The position numbers were made by a program, and so were the translations under genes. The notes under the pieces are model-generated. The model did no database searches. It worked only from the letters and a program-made list of their open reading frames with translations, and was not told the DNA's origin. Below, piece by piece: positions 34,901 to 44,182 of a stretch of 64,000 bases of DNA. This DNA comes from CAVVDT01 sp963747005 (GTDB lineage: Bacteria; Pseudomonadota; Alphaproteobacteria; Rhizobiales; Aestuariivirgaceae): contig CAVVDT010000004.1 of the NCBI GenBank assembly GCA_963747005.1, forward strand, positions 248,001-312,000, written 5' to 3'. Position 1 is the stretch's first letter. Every line of letters begins with the position of its first letter.

Positions 34901-37900
34901 TGTCGTTGTAGGGGGTGCCGCGCCATTCGTTGACGGCGCCCGTTACAAAGGTCATGGAGGTGCCGTCGACCTCGCTCGCGATGCCCTCGACGGCATCGAT
35001 GTAGGCGCCGTGATAGTCGCGGACATCAACTCTCAGAAAGCCATCGCCGGTCACAGTGATGTTGTCGGTGCCGGTTCCCACCCGGATGCCGAGCCATTCG
35101 GTGCTCGACAGATCGACGGTGAAAATGTCGTTGCCGGCGCCGGCGAACAGATAGGCGCCGCCGTTGATGCCGTCGATGAGGTCGAAGTTCGCCAGCGAAT
35201 CGGTGCCGAGGCCGGCCTTGGCGATGGTGCCGCCCGTTACACCGATGTTGGCCAGCAGACCGACGTCGAGATTGCTGTAGTCCATGGTATAGAAGCCGTG
35301 GACCGTGCCTGTGAAATCAATCGTGTCGTTGCCGGCGCTCGACACGATCACGTCGCCATTGTCCGGCGTCGCATCGCCCGGCTTGATGAGATCGTTGCCG
35401 CTTGTGCCGACCAGATAGTCGTCGCCGGACGTGCCGTTGATGACGTTCATGGTCTCGGCGGTGCCGGTTATGGTGATGGTGACGGTGGTTGGCGCCGAGG
35501 TGTCGTTGGCCGCGCCGCTGTTGTCGCTCGCCACCAGGTCATAGGAAAAGGTGATGGTCTCGCCCGCCGCCAGGAAATCGAGATTGGCGGTCGTCGCATA
35601 GGTCCAGCCGGTCTGGCCGACGCTGAAGCCCGCGACCAGCGTCGTCGCCAACGCACTGCCGAGGTTGCCGCCGCTCCACACGATGTCGCCGTTATAGCTC
35701 TTCGACACGCTCACCACGTCGCCGCTGTCGGGATCGGCGACGCTCAGGGCGCCGCTGTCGGTCAGGAGGGCATTGCCGTTGCCTTCGGTGAGCTGCCCGG
35801 CGGTATCGGCCACACTCAGGGTCGGGGGATCGTTGACCCCGGTGACGGTGATGGTGACCGTCGAGACGTTGGAATCGGCAATACCGTCATTGGCCATGTA
35901 ATCGAAGGCGACCGTCGTCGACTGGCCCTTGGCAAGACTGTCGAATTTGCCCGAAGGATCGAAACTCCACGTGCCGTCGGCATTGAAGGTGAGGCCCGCC
36001 GGCTTGGTTCCCACGACCGTGTAGGTGAGATCGGTTGCCGGGTTGTTGTCGGGATCGGTGGTGGCGGTGACCACCGTGCCGGTGACCACGGTCTGTTCAT
36101 TGGTTGTGGCCGTTTCGGCCGAAGTGACCGGCGGCACGTCGGCGCCGCTGACGGTGATGGTGACCGTCGAGATGTTGGAATCGGCGATGCCGTCGTTGGC
36201 CATGTAGTCGAAAGTCACCGTCGCCGTCTGGCTCGGGGTGAGGCTGTCGAAATGGCCCGAGGGATCGAAACTCCAGGTACCGTCGGCATGGAAGGTGAGG
36301 CCCGCCGGCGCGGTGCCCACCACCGCGTAGGTGAGTTCGGTTGCGGGGTTGTTGTCGGGATCCGTGGTAACGTCGACCACCGTGCCGGTGACCGCCGTCA
36401 CCTTGTTGGTCGCCGCGGCTTCATCGGCCGTAACCGGCGCGTCGTTGACGCCGGTGACGGTGATGGTGACCGTCGAGGTGTTGGAATTGGCGATGCCGTC
36501 ATTGGCCTTGTAGTCGAAGGAGACCTTTGCCGTCTGGCCCTGTGCGAGGCTGTCGAAATTGCCTGACGGGTCGAAACTCCAGGTGCCGTCGGCATGGAAG
36601 GCAAGGCCCGACGGCGCCGTTCCCACAACCGCGTAAGTGAGATCGGTCGCCGGATTGTTGTCGGGATCGGTGGTAGCGGTGACCACCGTGCCGTTGACGG
36701 CGGTGTCCTCGTTGGTCCTGGCCGCTTCGGCTGAAGTCACCGGTGGCAGGTTCGCGCCGCTGACGGTGATGGTGACCGTCGAGGTGTTGGAATCGGCGAT
36801 GCCGTCATTGGCCTTGTAGTCGAAAGTCACCGTTGCCGTCTGGCTGGGGGTGAGGCTGTCGAAATGGCCTGAGGGATCGAAACTCCAGGTACCGTCGGCA
36901 TGGAAGGTGAGGCCCGCCGGCGCCGTGCCCACCACCGCGTAGGTGAGTTCGGTTGCGGGATTGTTGTCGGGATCGGTGGTAACGTCGACCACGGTGCCGG
37001 TGACCGCCGTCACCTTGCTGGTCGCCGCGGCTTCATCTGCCGTGATTGGCGCATCGTTGCTGCCGGTGAGGGTGACCGTCACCGTCTGCGAGGCGGTGCC
37101 GCCATGACCGTCGCTCACCTTCACGATGTAAGTCTGGATCTGCTGCTCACCGCCTTTGAGGAAATCCAGAGCACTGTCCTGGACAGCATAGGTCCACGTC
37201 ACCGACCCGGTAGCGTCGTTGACGGGGTTCAGCGCGAAGGTGCCGAGATAACCGTTGCCTTGTGCGCTGAAGGTGGCGGTGTGGGTGTCCTGCAGGTCGG
37301 CATCGGTGAATGTCACGGCCCCGGCGCGCATCTGCAGGGTGGCGTTTTCACCCGCTGCATGGTCGGCGATCTCGGTGACCGACGCCGCCTGCGCCGTCGA
37401 CGTGATGTGCGGCGGATTGTCAAGCGGCCCGGAACTGGAACTCGTGCCCCCCGCCGCCGCGTTGCCCGCAAACGACGTATCGACGACCTCTTCGCCGCCG
37501 GTCGTCGCGACCTCGGCTACCACCGGCGCCGGCAGGGCGTTGGAGATGGTGGCAATGCTGGAAAACGTATCGAGCGGCGAAGTGAACGTGGTGCCGTCGT
37601 TGAATACCAGCTCAACGGTGACATCCTTCACCGGATGCGATTCGGTGACGCCTTCGCGGTTCAGTTCGATGTTCGAGGACGAGGAGCTTCTATCCAGCGT
37701 GTTGATGATGGAATTGAAATTCTGCTTTTCTTCATCTGTCTTGGGGCTGAGGTCGAGGCTGAATGAGCCGTCCTGCACCTTCACGGCATCGAAGCCGACG
37801 CTGGTCAGCACCTGGCCGCCGATCTTCAGGTCGAAATGACCGTTTTTCGCCTGGAACGTGCAGGTGGGCGATGTCTGAAGGTCGATGGGGCAGTGCACGA

Positions 37901-38378
37901 ATACGGTGGTGCCGCGAACGGCGATGACGGCGACCGGCGTCGCCATCTCCATGTCGCCCGTCTTGACCACATTGCCGGTGACAAATCCCGCCGTGCCCTT
38001 GAGCAGGTCGAACAGCATCGAGTTCGATGTCGAGCCCGGGTCGTAGACGAACTTGTCGAGCGTCATCGAGCCGCCGTCGCTCAGGGCAAAGACGGACTTG
38101 TCGGCAAACACAATGCCGAGATTGGAATGGGCGCCGGCCGTGACCACGTCGCCCAGATAGACGGGCGTGCCGGGGGTCAGCGTGGCGACCTCGCCGTTGG
38201 GATGCTGGACGCTGGCGCTGCCATCGAGGGTCTGCACCTTGCCGATGGGATCGGCGCCGCTGTCGGTCGTCGCCTGGGCATAACGGACAGGCGCCTCGAC
38301 GCCGGATTGCGGGTCAGCCGCCTCGCTGGAGTGCCCGGCATCGATTGACGGCGTGGCATGATCGCTCGATCCGGTCAT
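31965..38378 (-). CDS. Giant type I-secreted FecR/VCBS/RTX protein (putative adhesin)
   Basis: 2137 residues. Domains in order: FecR-like (about 45-200, with ATPVAVIAVRGTTVFV); VCBS/cadherin-like (about 325-445); four ~102-residue tandem repeats (about 446-853) with TDPDNNPATELTYAVVGTAP and DGTWSFDPSGHF; another VCBS-like unit (to ~985); then RTX calcium-binding nonapeptides (GGAGNDQI, GGPGDDVL, GDMGNDIL) to about 2040, including two copies of a ~311-residue unit (SGDGFWDYV...). The C-terminus has a type I secretion target pattern (VDLSALF, VQVQNVGGATEV). There is no N-terminal signal peptide, as expected. AGGAG precedes the ATG. Neighbouring exporter genes are on the opposite strand. Surface adhesion or biofilm formation is probable. 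Confidence 0.85.
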   Translation of the reverse strand: MTGSSDHATPSIDAGHSSEAADPQSGVEAPVRYAQATTDSGADPIGKVQTLDGSASVQHPNGEVATLTPGTPVYLGDVVTAGAHSNLGIVFADKSVFALSDGGSMTLDKFVYDPGSTSNSMLFDLLKGTAGFVTGNVVKTGDMEMATPVAVIAVRGTTVFVHCPIDLQTSPTCTFQAKNGHFDLKIGGQVLTSVGFDAVKVQDGSFSLDLSPKTDEEKQNFNSIINTLDRSSSSSNIELNREGVTESHPVKDVTVELVFNDGTTFTSPLDTFSSIATISNALPAPVVAEVATTGGEEVVDTSFAGNAAAGGTSSSSGPLDNPPHITSTAQAASVTEIADHAAGENATLQMRAGAVTFTDADLQDTHTATFSAQGNGYLGTFALNPVNDATGSVTWTYAVQDSALDFLKGGEQQIQTYIVKVSDGHGGTASQTVTVTLTGSNDAPITADEAAATSKVTAVTGTVVDVTTDPDNNPATELTYAVVGTAPAGLTFHADGTWSFDPSGHFDSLTPSQTATVTFDYKANDGIADSNTSTVTITVSGANLPPVTSAEAARTNEDTAVNGTVVTATTDPDNNPATDLTYAVVGTAPSGLAFHADGTWSFDPSGNFDSLAQGQTAKVSFDYKANDGIANSNTSTVTITVTGVNDAPVTADEAAATNKVTAVTGTVVDVTTDPDNNPATELTYAVVGTAPAGLTFHADGTWSFDPSGHFDSLTPSQTATVTFDYMANDGIADSNISTVTITVSGADVPPVTSAETATTNEQTVVTGTVVTATTDPDNNPATDLTYTVVGTKPAGLTFNADGTWSFDPSGKFDSLAKGQSTTVAFDYMANDGIADSNVSTVTITVTGVNDPPTLSVADTAGQLTEGNGNALLTDSGALSVADPDSGDVVSVSKSYNGDIVWSGGNLGSALATTLVAGFSVGQTGWTYATTANLDFLAAGETITFSYDLVASDNSGAANDTSAPTTVTITITGTAETMNVINGTSGDDYLVGTSGNDLIKPGDATPDNGDVIVSSAGNDTIDFTGTVHGFYTMDYSNLDVGLLANIGVTGGTIAKAGLGTDSLANFDLIDGINGGAYLFAGAGNDIFTVDLSSTEWLGIRVGTGTDNITVTGDGFLRVDVRDYHGAYIDAVEGIASEVDGTSMTFVTGAVNEWRGTPYNDTLIGSSRNESFITEGGNNFVDGGGGVDLVRYDRPGVSGISVVFAGIGAAAVTGMWNGQMFTDTLSNIEKVRGSDGADALIGGPGNERLEGRGGSDLLLGGAGDDTLAGGSQADLFSFQPGSGHDVIFDFQLGTDLIDLNAYGFTGTGGFSGFTFDGTNTTIDLDGTSTITVLNVDLTTANPANVFLFSGINGTSGDDTLNGTPANEIINGGAGNDQIFGNGGDDVLLSGGAALDFNGKDFLSGGPGDDVLVAQGGHAVLQGGPGNDMLIVTQQFSGDGFWDYVVADYSNSPSGIIANLTADFKFGVGAFQVADGWGTIDRVAGVHVIRDSAFNNSVYVDASYSNSSGNFIEVRLSAGDDFVDLTGMTGTARVSWQNAGGGVNASLLTGTATDMNATDNFIGNDTFMGANQLRGTSFADSLTGDGNDNVFRGSAGNDTIHGGGGSDWITHYDSGAGIIVDLSANIVADDGFGTMDTLSSIENVVGSYFDNSIVGSAGDNVLRGDMGNDILYGAGGNDTLIGDSGNAGGLLGGDDTLVSGGAALNFGGGDILHGGDGNDFLVAQGGEAVLRGDAGNDTLVVTQDFSGDGFWDYVGADYSNSPAGIDANLTSATINGLAPGQIADGWGTVDQVSGVHVIGDSAFNDTVHVDGSYTNSFGNFIEVRLGAGDDYVDFTGMTGEARISWQNADGGVNASLVTGTATDVNPGDNFIGNDTFIGATFLRGSNFGDSLTGDASDNYFRGSGGSDTINGGAGSDWITHTSSSAGINVDLSQNVVFDDGTGSSDTLTSIENVIGSYFNDTIIGSAGANELRGNMGDDYLAGGGGNDTLIGDSGNAGGLLGGNDTLLGGAGADYLDGGAGQNTLDVGADSSADVVHFSPDALNVGDLADLIVNFNTANDEVDLSALFTVNSGAGDVLSDYVQVQNVGGATEVQIDANGATGGHNYSAVIAMFDSALSPGTAVNVLYDQDGSHVTHAVTVV

Positions 38379-38888
38379 CGATCAAACTCCTGCGTGGACG
38401 CCAAGGGCCTTGAGGAACAGGCAAGCGATGAGCAAAATCCCTCGCGGCTCGTACCAACGGCAACGATACCGCCTGAACCCGGCGTCTGCACGCCATATTC
38501 TGTCTGGTGAAACCTGTCCGCCATGCCGGTCGAGATCACCTTCATCATCACCTGCCGAGGCTTGCGAGTGTAGCCAGTCGATTACCTTGGAACAATGCGT
38601 AAGACGGGCAATTCCGCAGGTAGCGGCCGCAGTGTTGGATGAGCTGCGCTCCATGTCTCGAAGGCGGCCGGCGCTTTCTTGTAGGCACGACTGGAAACAC
38701 AACCGCCGGCAGCGTATCCTCAAGCCCAATTGGCAAGGCGGGCGGGGTGCCGTTGACGTGGTCGATCACAGGCATTGCCTGGCAGGGGGCGACGGCCGGC
38801 AACAATCACCCTGCTCTGGCGGTGCGTCGGCGAACAACGGTTGCGGATGCGCCGACGATAACATGACAGAAGCGGATCGATTTGCTTC
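38379..38888. other. Divergent intergenic region between the giant RTX gene and its exporter
   Basis: 510 bp with no supported gene. It must carry promoters for both directions, but no clear consensus box is recognised. Confidence 0.45.
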
Positions 38889-41033
38889 ATGAACATTTCG
38901 CAGGACAGGCAATCGCTGGCGACCGCCGAAGCGGACCCTTTGCTTGCCTGCCTGATTTATGTCACCGCCCATCACGACCGCGCGCCATCGGTGGATGCCA
39001 TCACCGCCGGACTGCCGCTCATCGACGGGCGGCTGACGCCCGATCTGTTCATCAAGGCCGCCGAACGCGCCGGCTATGCCGCTTCCATCGGCAGGCGGCC
39101 GATCCGCAAGCTGAACAGCTTGAACCTGCCCGCCATTCTCCTGCTCAACAACCAGAATTCCTGCGTGCTGCTGCGCCGCTACAAGAAGGGGAGAATCCGG
39201 GTTTATGACCCGATTGCCAATGCCCAGGTAAATACAACTATTTCCGAGATCGACAAAGACTACACAGGCTTTGTCATCTTCACCAAGCCGCAATTGAAAT
39301 TGACCGATGTCGCGGACGATTTTGCCCGCCGCGGCGACGGCCACTGGTTCTGGGGGGTGATATGGCGGCTGTGGCCGGCTTATGCGCGGGTCTTTGTGGC
39401 CGCCGCCATCATCAACCTGCTGGCGCTGGCCTCGCCGTTGTTCATCATGAACGTCTATGACCGCGTCCTGCCCAACAAGGCGGTCTCGACGCTCTGGGTT
39501 CTTGCATCCGGCATCGGACTGGCGGTGTTCTTCGATCTGACGCTGCGCACGGTGCGCGGCTGGCTGGTCGACGGCAGCGGGCGACGGGCCGATGTGCTGC
39601 TGTCGGCCCGCATCTTCGAACACCTCCTGTCGATCAAGATGAGCGGCAGGCCGAAGACGACCGGCAGTTTCGCCAACCAGCTCAAGGAATTTGAAAACGT
39701 CCGGGAGTTCTTCACATCCGGCACGATTACCACCTTGACGGATTTCTGCTTCTTCGGGGTCTTCCTGCTGATGATCTATTATATCGGCGGCAACATCGCC
39801 GCGATTCCGGCGATTGCCGCCGCCCTGGTCCTGTTCTTCGGCCTGATTTTCCAGTTTCCGCTGCGCCGGGCGGCGCAGAAATCGCAACGCGAATCCGCCT
39901 ATCGCATGTCGCTGCTGGTCGAGGCCATCGCCTCGCTGGAAACCATCAAGGCCATCCGGGCCGAAGGCACGTTGCAGCGCACCTGGGAACTGCTGGTCGG
40001 CCAAACCTCGAAAAATCTCGAAAAGACCAGGCAGATATCGGCCTTGGTCGCCAACATCACCATCGGCGTGCAGCAGCTTGTGTCCATAGCGATCGTCATC
40101 GTCGGGACCTATCTGTTCAGCGAGGGCCGGCTGACGATGGGCGCCATCATCGCCTGCGTCATCCTGGCGAGCCGCTCGGTAGCGCCATTCGGCAATTTCG
40201 CCATGCTTGTCGCCCGCTCGCAGCAATCCTTCGCCTCGCTCAGGGCCCTGAACGAGGTGATGAACATTGAAAGCGAGCGGCCGGTCGGCAAGAATTATGT
40301 TTCCCAGCCGATCACCGATGGCCGCATCGAGTTCAAGTCGGTGTCCTTTTCCTATCCCGAGGCGCCCACCCCGGCGATCCAGGATTTCAACCTGACGATC
40401 AGGCCGGGTGAGCGCGTCGGCATCATCGGCAAGATCGGTTCCGGCAAGACCACCATCGGGCGGCTGCTGGCGGGCATCTATACCCCCTCGGCGGGCAACA
40501 TCCTGATCGACGGGGTGGATCAGCGGCAGTTCCATCCGCATGAATTGCGCGGTGCCATCGGTGTCGTGACGCAGGATTCCGACCTCTTTTACGGCACGTT
40601 GCGCTCCAACATCCTCATGGGCTCGCGGCATGCGAGCGACGAGCAGTTCGTGGCCGCGGCAAAGCTTGCAGGCGTCGACGACTTCGCCATGCGCCACCCG
40701 GCCGGCTTCGACATGCCGGTGGGCGAACGCGGCGGCCTGCTTTCGGGCGGACAGCGCCAGGCCGTCACGCTGGCGCGGGTCTTCCTGCTCAACCCCAAGG
40801 TCGTGTTCCTCGATGAACCCTCCGGTTCCATGGACCTGGCGAGTGAACGGGTGCTGATCGAGCACCTGCGCAATGCGTTGCGATCCGATGCCACCATCAT
40901 CATCTGCACCCACCGCTACAGCATGCTGGAACTTGTTGACCGGCTGGTGGTGATCGCCAACGGGCACGTGGCCATCGAAGGGCCGCGGGACAAGGTGCTG
41001 GAGCACCTCAAGGCGCACGCCAAGGCGCAATAA
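38889..41033 (+). CDS. Type I secretion ABC transporter, LapB-like permease/ATPase
   Basis: 714 residues: an N-terminal C39-like domain (about 1-135), six transmembrane helices (about 155-430) and an ATPase. Walker A (GKIGSGKTT), signature LSGGQRQAV and Walker B VVFLDEPSG are intact. The C39 catalytic cysteine is absent: where peptidases have Asp-Cys-Gly, this has ADPLLACL, so it is a non-proteolytic CLD, typical of RTX exporters. The exporter should recognise the C-terminus of the giant protein encoded divergently. The HlyD gene follows 148 bp downstream. Confidence 0.92.
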   Translation: MNISQDRQSLATAEADPLLACLIYVTAHHDRAPSVDAITAGLPLIDGRLTPDLFIKAAERAGYAASIGRRPIRKLNSLNLPAILLLNNQNSCVLLRRYKKGRIRVYDPIANAQVNTTISEIDKDYTGFVIFTKPQLKLTDVADDFARRGDGHWFWGVIWRLWPAYARVFVAAAIINLLALASPLFIMNVYDRVLPNKAVSTLWVLASGIGLAVFFDLTLRTVRGWLVDGSGRRADVLLSARIFEHLLSIKMSGRPKTTGSFANQLKEFENVREFFTSGTITTLTDFCFFGVFLLMIYYIGGNIAAIPAIAAALVLFFGLIFQFPLRRAAQKSQRESAYRMSLLVEAIASLETIKAIRAEGTLQRTWELLVGQTSKNLEKTRQISALVANITIGVQQLVSIAIVIVGTYLFSEGRLTMGAIIACVILASRSVAPFGNFAMLVARSQQSFASLRALNEVMNIESERPVGKNYVSQPITDGRIEFKSVSFSYPEAPTPAIQDFNLTIRPGERVGIIGKIGSGKTTIGRLLAGIYTPSAGNILIDGVDQRQFHPHELRGAIGVVTQDSDLFYGTLRSNILMGSRHASDEQFVAAAKLAGVDDFAMRHPAGFDMPVGERGGLLSGGQRQAVTLARVFLLNPKVVFLDEPSGSMDLASERVLIEHLRNALRSDATIIICTHRYSMLELVDRLVVIANGHVAIEGPRDKVLEHLKAHAKAQ

Positions 41034-41181
41034 TCGCGACTTGGGCCGCCGGCGTGACGGCTTTGGCCAACCCCCGCGTGTGCAAGGCAAGCGGGCGCGG
41101 CTTGGCAGCTACGGCAAAAGACGGCATGGTGGACCGGCAGCCGCCTGAACGACTGACTGGCAATTCTGCGGAGGACGATCT

Positions 41182-42519
41182 TTGGCGATATCGCGGGAAG
41201 CCGAGGATGTGGGGTTCGCGGCGGACTACAATGCCGCCCTTTACGAAAGGCCGTCGCGCTCGGGAACGCTTTTCATCGTCGCCATCGCTGCCGTCTTCGC
41301 CGCCTTCCTCGCCTGGGCAAGCTGGGCGCAGATCGACGAGATGACACGCGGCGAAGGCCGGGTGGTGCCCTCCGGCAAGAACCAGATCGTGCAGAGTCTC
41401 GAGGGCGGCATCGTCAAGGAAATCCTCGTCGATACCGGATCGGTGGTCCACAAGGGCGAACTCCTCTTGCGCATCGACGATACCGGATTTGCCGCCAGCC
41501 TCGGCGAGGTGGAAGCCAAGCGGGCAGCCTTGCGCGCCGCGATCATTCGCCTGCGGCACGAGGTCTCCAGCGACCGGCAGGCCCCGCTGGTATTCCCCGC
41601 CGATCTCGAAAAGGCCGCTCCCGCCACCGTCGCCAGCGAAAAGGAGCTGTATCAGATCAGGCAGCGCAGCCTCGATGTGCAGATGAACATACTGGCTGAA
41701 CGGGTGCAGCAGCGCGACAGGGACCTCTCCGAAGCCAGGCTGAATATCGCGCGCCTGCAGAAGAACCTCTCCCTCGCCGACGAGGAAGAAAAGCTGAAGG
41801 CGCCGATGGCGAAAGCGGGCATCGTTCCCAAGACCGACTTCATCCGCCTGCAGCGCGACATCGCCGACCTCAGCGGGCAGCTTGCCGTGGCAACCGAATC
41901 CATACCGCGCCTCGAGGCGGCGGTGCGCGAAGCCTCGTCCATGAAGGACGAGCAGGCGCTCAAGTTCCGCGAGGACGCCCGCACCGAACTGGCCCAGAAG
42001 ATCGCCGACCTGTCGGTCATCGGCGAAACCATGCTCGGCGCCAAGGACCGGGTGGCGCGCACCGACATCCGTTCTCCGGTGGACGGCATCGTGAACAAGC
42101 TCAACATCAACACCATCGGCGGCGTTGTCAAACCGGGCGAACCGCTGGTGGAGATCGTGCCGCAGCAAGAGAGCCTGCTCATCGAGGCCAAGGTCCACCC
42201 CAACGACATCGCCTTCATCCATCCCGGGCAGAAGGCCAACGTCAAGATCACCGCTTACGACTATTCGATCTATGGCGGGCTCGATGGTCAGGTGGTGCGC
42301 ATTTCAGCCAATTCGTCCTACGACGACCAGACGCGGCAGGTCTATTATCTGGTGACGGTCAAGACGCTGACCAACCATCTCGGCAAGCCCGAGCAGAACC
42401 TGGTGATCATCCCCGGCATGGTCGCCAACGTCAACATCGTCACTGGCAAGCGGACCCTCCTGGAATACCTGCTCAAGCCCATCAACAAGGCCAAGTTCGA
42501 CGCCTTGCGGGAGAGATAG
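41182..42519 (+). CDS. HlyD-family type I secretion periplasmic adaptor
   Basis: 445 residues. A cytoplasmic N-terminus, one transmembrane helix (TLFIVAIAAVFAAFLAWASWAQ), a lipoyl-type hairpin (GRVVPSGKNQIVQSLEGGIV), long coiled-coil and a C-terminal beta-barrel (AYDYSIYGGLDGQVV). It joins the ABC exporter to the TolC channel. The start is TTG at 41182, supported by GGAGGA seven bases upstream and by full domain coverage; no ATG lies close by. LapC-like. Confidence 0.9.
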   Translation: MAISREAEDVGFAADYNAALYERPSRSGTLFIVAIAAVFAAFLAWASWAQIDEMTRGEGRVVPSGKNQIVQSLEGGIVKEILVDTGSVVHKGELLLRIDDTGFAASLGEVEAKRAALRAAIIRLRHEVSSDRQAPLVFPADLEKAAPATVASEKELYQIRQRSLDVQMNILAERVQQRDRDLSEARLNIARLQKNLSLADEEEKLKAPMAKAGIVPKTDFIRLQRDIADLSGQLAVATESIPRLEAAVREASSMKDEQALKFREDARTELAQKIADLSVIGETMLGAKDRVARTDIRSPVDGIVNKLNINTIGGVVKPGEPLVEIVPQQESLLIEAKVHPNDIAFIHPGQKANVKITAYDYSIYGGLDGQVVRISANSSYDDQTRQVYYLVTVKTLTNHLGKPEQNLVIIPGMVANVNIVTGKRTLLEYLLKPINKAKFDALRER

Positions 42520-42656
42520 GGCCTGGTGCGGGGCGCGCGGGCCCAGGGTCGCCGGGACCCCGATGGTGTTGGCGCAGGCGACCCGGACGTGGCCAATTTC
42601 TTAACGGGATCGTGCGACAACGACGCCAGCGACCAGCGATCTGCGGAGTTCACCAA

Positions 42657-42830
42657 ATGCAATTCGGGTCACGCACTCTTGCGCGTTTCATCAAGAACGA
42701 GTCGGGCGTCAGTGCCATCGAATACGCAATGATCGCCGCAACAACGGCGCTTGTCCTGGCCGTCGTCATGCCGACCGTCAAGTCGAGCCTCTCGACCAGC
42801 TACACATCGGTCAGCGACAACCTGCAATAG
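42657..42830 (+). CDS. Flp family type IVb pilin
   Basis: 57 residues. Short basic leader (LARFIKNESG), then SAIEYAMIAATTALVLAVV, the conserved Glu-Tyr and hydrophobic core of Flp pilins. Processing by a prepilin peptidase between Gly and Val/Ser is expected. No tad assembly genes are in the window, so this is an orphan pilin gene here. Located 137 bp after the HlyD gene; a surface-attachment role fits the neighbourhood. Confidence 0.85.
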   Translation: MQFGSRTLARFIKNESGVSAIEYAMIAATTALVLAVVMPTVKSSLSTSYTSVSDNLQ

Positions 42831-43140
42831 GTTCCGCTCGCCTCGATGACCGGCTGCCCCCTGCCGCCGATGTCGGCTGTGTGCATCGTCGTCGGGCGGC
42901 CTGGCTTGGGGAGGGTGAAGGGACGCGGTTCATCCTGTCCATTTTGGACTGCGTCCACCGGGCGCAAGTTGCCGGCCGACTATGGACTTACCCCCGCCCT
43001 GCCAGGCAATCCCGGGATGCGACCATGCAGCCCGTTGCTTATCGCCAGGACGGGTCGTCATCTCCCGCCTCAGGTCGTTCAAATTTTCTGCCCGACTTTA
43101 GTTCTCCGTTTAGATAACTGCGGCAAAGCTGAGCGAGCAA
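42831..43140. other. Intergenic region between pilin and Hpt genes
   Basis: 310 bp. No gene, repeat or regulatory motif is recognised. Confidence 0.5.
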
Positions 43141-43518
43141 ATGAGGCTGGAGACGATGAACGAGCCGGATCCTTCTGACATATTCGATCCTCTGACCCTC
43201 CGGCAGATGTTGGCAGATTTTGGGGCCGTGGCATTATCGGAACTCATGGACTGCTTCGCCGGCAACGTGGCGCAAGCGGAAGAGGAACTCGCCCAGGGCG
43301 ATGCGGAAATTGATCTGGTGGCACTCAGGCGGGTGGCGCATAATGTGAAGGGAACGGCCGCAATGTATGGTGCGCTGCGTCTCGCCGCAGAGGCGTCAAA
43401 GCTGAATGACCTGTGCGCAGCAGCAGACGCGGCAAGTCTCCACCAGCAAGTCCAGATTCTTCGCCATGTCTGCCGGGAAACAATCGACCAAAGCACGCAA
43501 TATCGCCCGGCGGTATGA
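43141..43518 (+). CDS. Hpt domain protein
   Basis: 125 residues forming one Hpt four-helix bundle. The phosphotransfer motif is VAHNVKGTAAMYGAL with His67 as phospho-acceptor. Free-standing Hpt proteins shuttle phosphate between hybrid kinases and response regulators; no partner is encoded alongside. An ATG at 43156 is an alternative start. Confidence 0.8.
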   Translation: MRLETMNEPDPSDIFDPLTLRQMLADFGAVALSELMDCFAGNVAQAEEELAQGDAEIDLVALRRVAHNVKGTAAMYGALRLAAEASKLNDLCAAADAASLHQQVQILRHVCRETIDQSTQYRPAV

Positions 43519-43653
43519 CATCCTGTCAGAAGCCGTCGGCCCCAGATCGCATTCAGAGATGGCGTAAATTGCTCATATGGCGCTGACACGAGATAAGCGC
43601 ATTTGTGGCGCCGCAGGCAGAGCCGGATTTCCCTAGAGATTTCAGAGAATTAT

Positions 43654-43729
43654 TGGCGCCCCCTAGGGGACTCGAACCCCTGTTTCTGCCGTGAGAGGGC
43701 AGCGTCCTGGGCCACTAGACGAAGGGGGC
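43654..43729 (-). tRNA. tRNA-Glu (CTC)
   Basis: On the minus strand: acceptor GCCCCCT with AGGGGGC, anticodon stem CTGCC/GGCAG around loop CTCTCAC (anticodon CTC), T arm ACAGGGGTTCGAGTCCCCT, discriminator G and encoded CCA at 43654-43656. All arms pair. Confidence 0.95.
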
Positions 43730-43822
43730 GGCGCCGTGTGCTCTCGAACCGCGTCAATGCGCGGCCGCACGCGAATTTCTATAGAGGCGGCATAAACGAA
43801 GCGCAAGTGAAAGCTTGGGGCC

Positions 43823-44182
43823 TTATGGGGCGGCGGGCCTGAGCCTGACGCGGCCGATCACCCTGCCCTTCCTGACATCGACGATCACCACCTGAGGCCC
43901 CGACGGCGCGGCGATGTCGATGGACAGGTGATCGCCATCGAGATGGCTGGCGGTGATGGTGGCACCGGCGGGCACCGTCACGTCGAGATCGCCAAAACCT
44001 TCCGCCCGCTGGTCGTTGCCGTGCCCCGACTTCAGGACGATGGCGGCCACCAGCGCCATGGCGCCGAGCACAATGAGCGCGCCCATGATATAGACTGCGC
44101 CCTTGAGCAGCCGCACATTGCGCGCGCTCCAGCCGGTATCGCCGGCGCTGCCATCGCCTATGAAGGATTGCTCGTCGCTCAT
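43823..44182 (-). CDS. DUF6476 family membrane protein
   Basis: 119 residues: one transmembrane helix (GAVYIMGALIVLGAMALVAAIVL) and a periplasmic beta-rich part ending RKGRVIGRVRLRPAAP. Such genes accompany rluD and rpoH in alphaproteobacteria. The ATG at 44182 is preceded by AGGGG at suitable spacing and overlaps the divergent rluD-like start by two bases. The open frame extends much further upstream but there it is the complement of the pseudouridine synthase gene. Confidence 0.75.
   Translation of the reverse strand: MSDEQSFIGDGSAGDTGWSARNVRLLKGAVYIMGALIVLGAMALVAAIVLKSGHGNDQRAEGFGDLDVTVPAGATITASHLDGDHLSIDIAAPSGPQVVIVDVRKGRVIGRVRLRPAAP

Noticed and set aside
31983..37839. Long plus-strand frames opposite the giant RTX gene
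   Set aside because: They mirror the repeats of the real gene on the minus strand (Val/Gly/Asp-rich shadows) and have no ribosome-binding sites.
38766..41090. A 774-codon minus-strand frame opposite the ABC exporter
   Set aside because: The plus strand has a complete ABC transporter with all motifs; the opposite frame has none.
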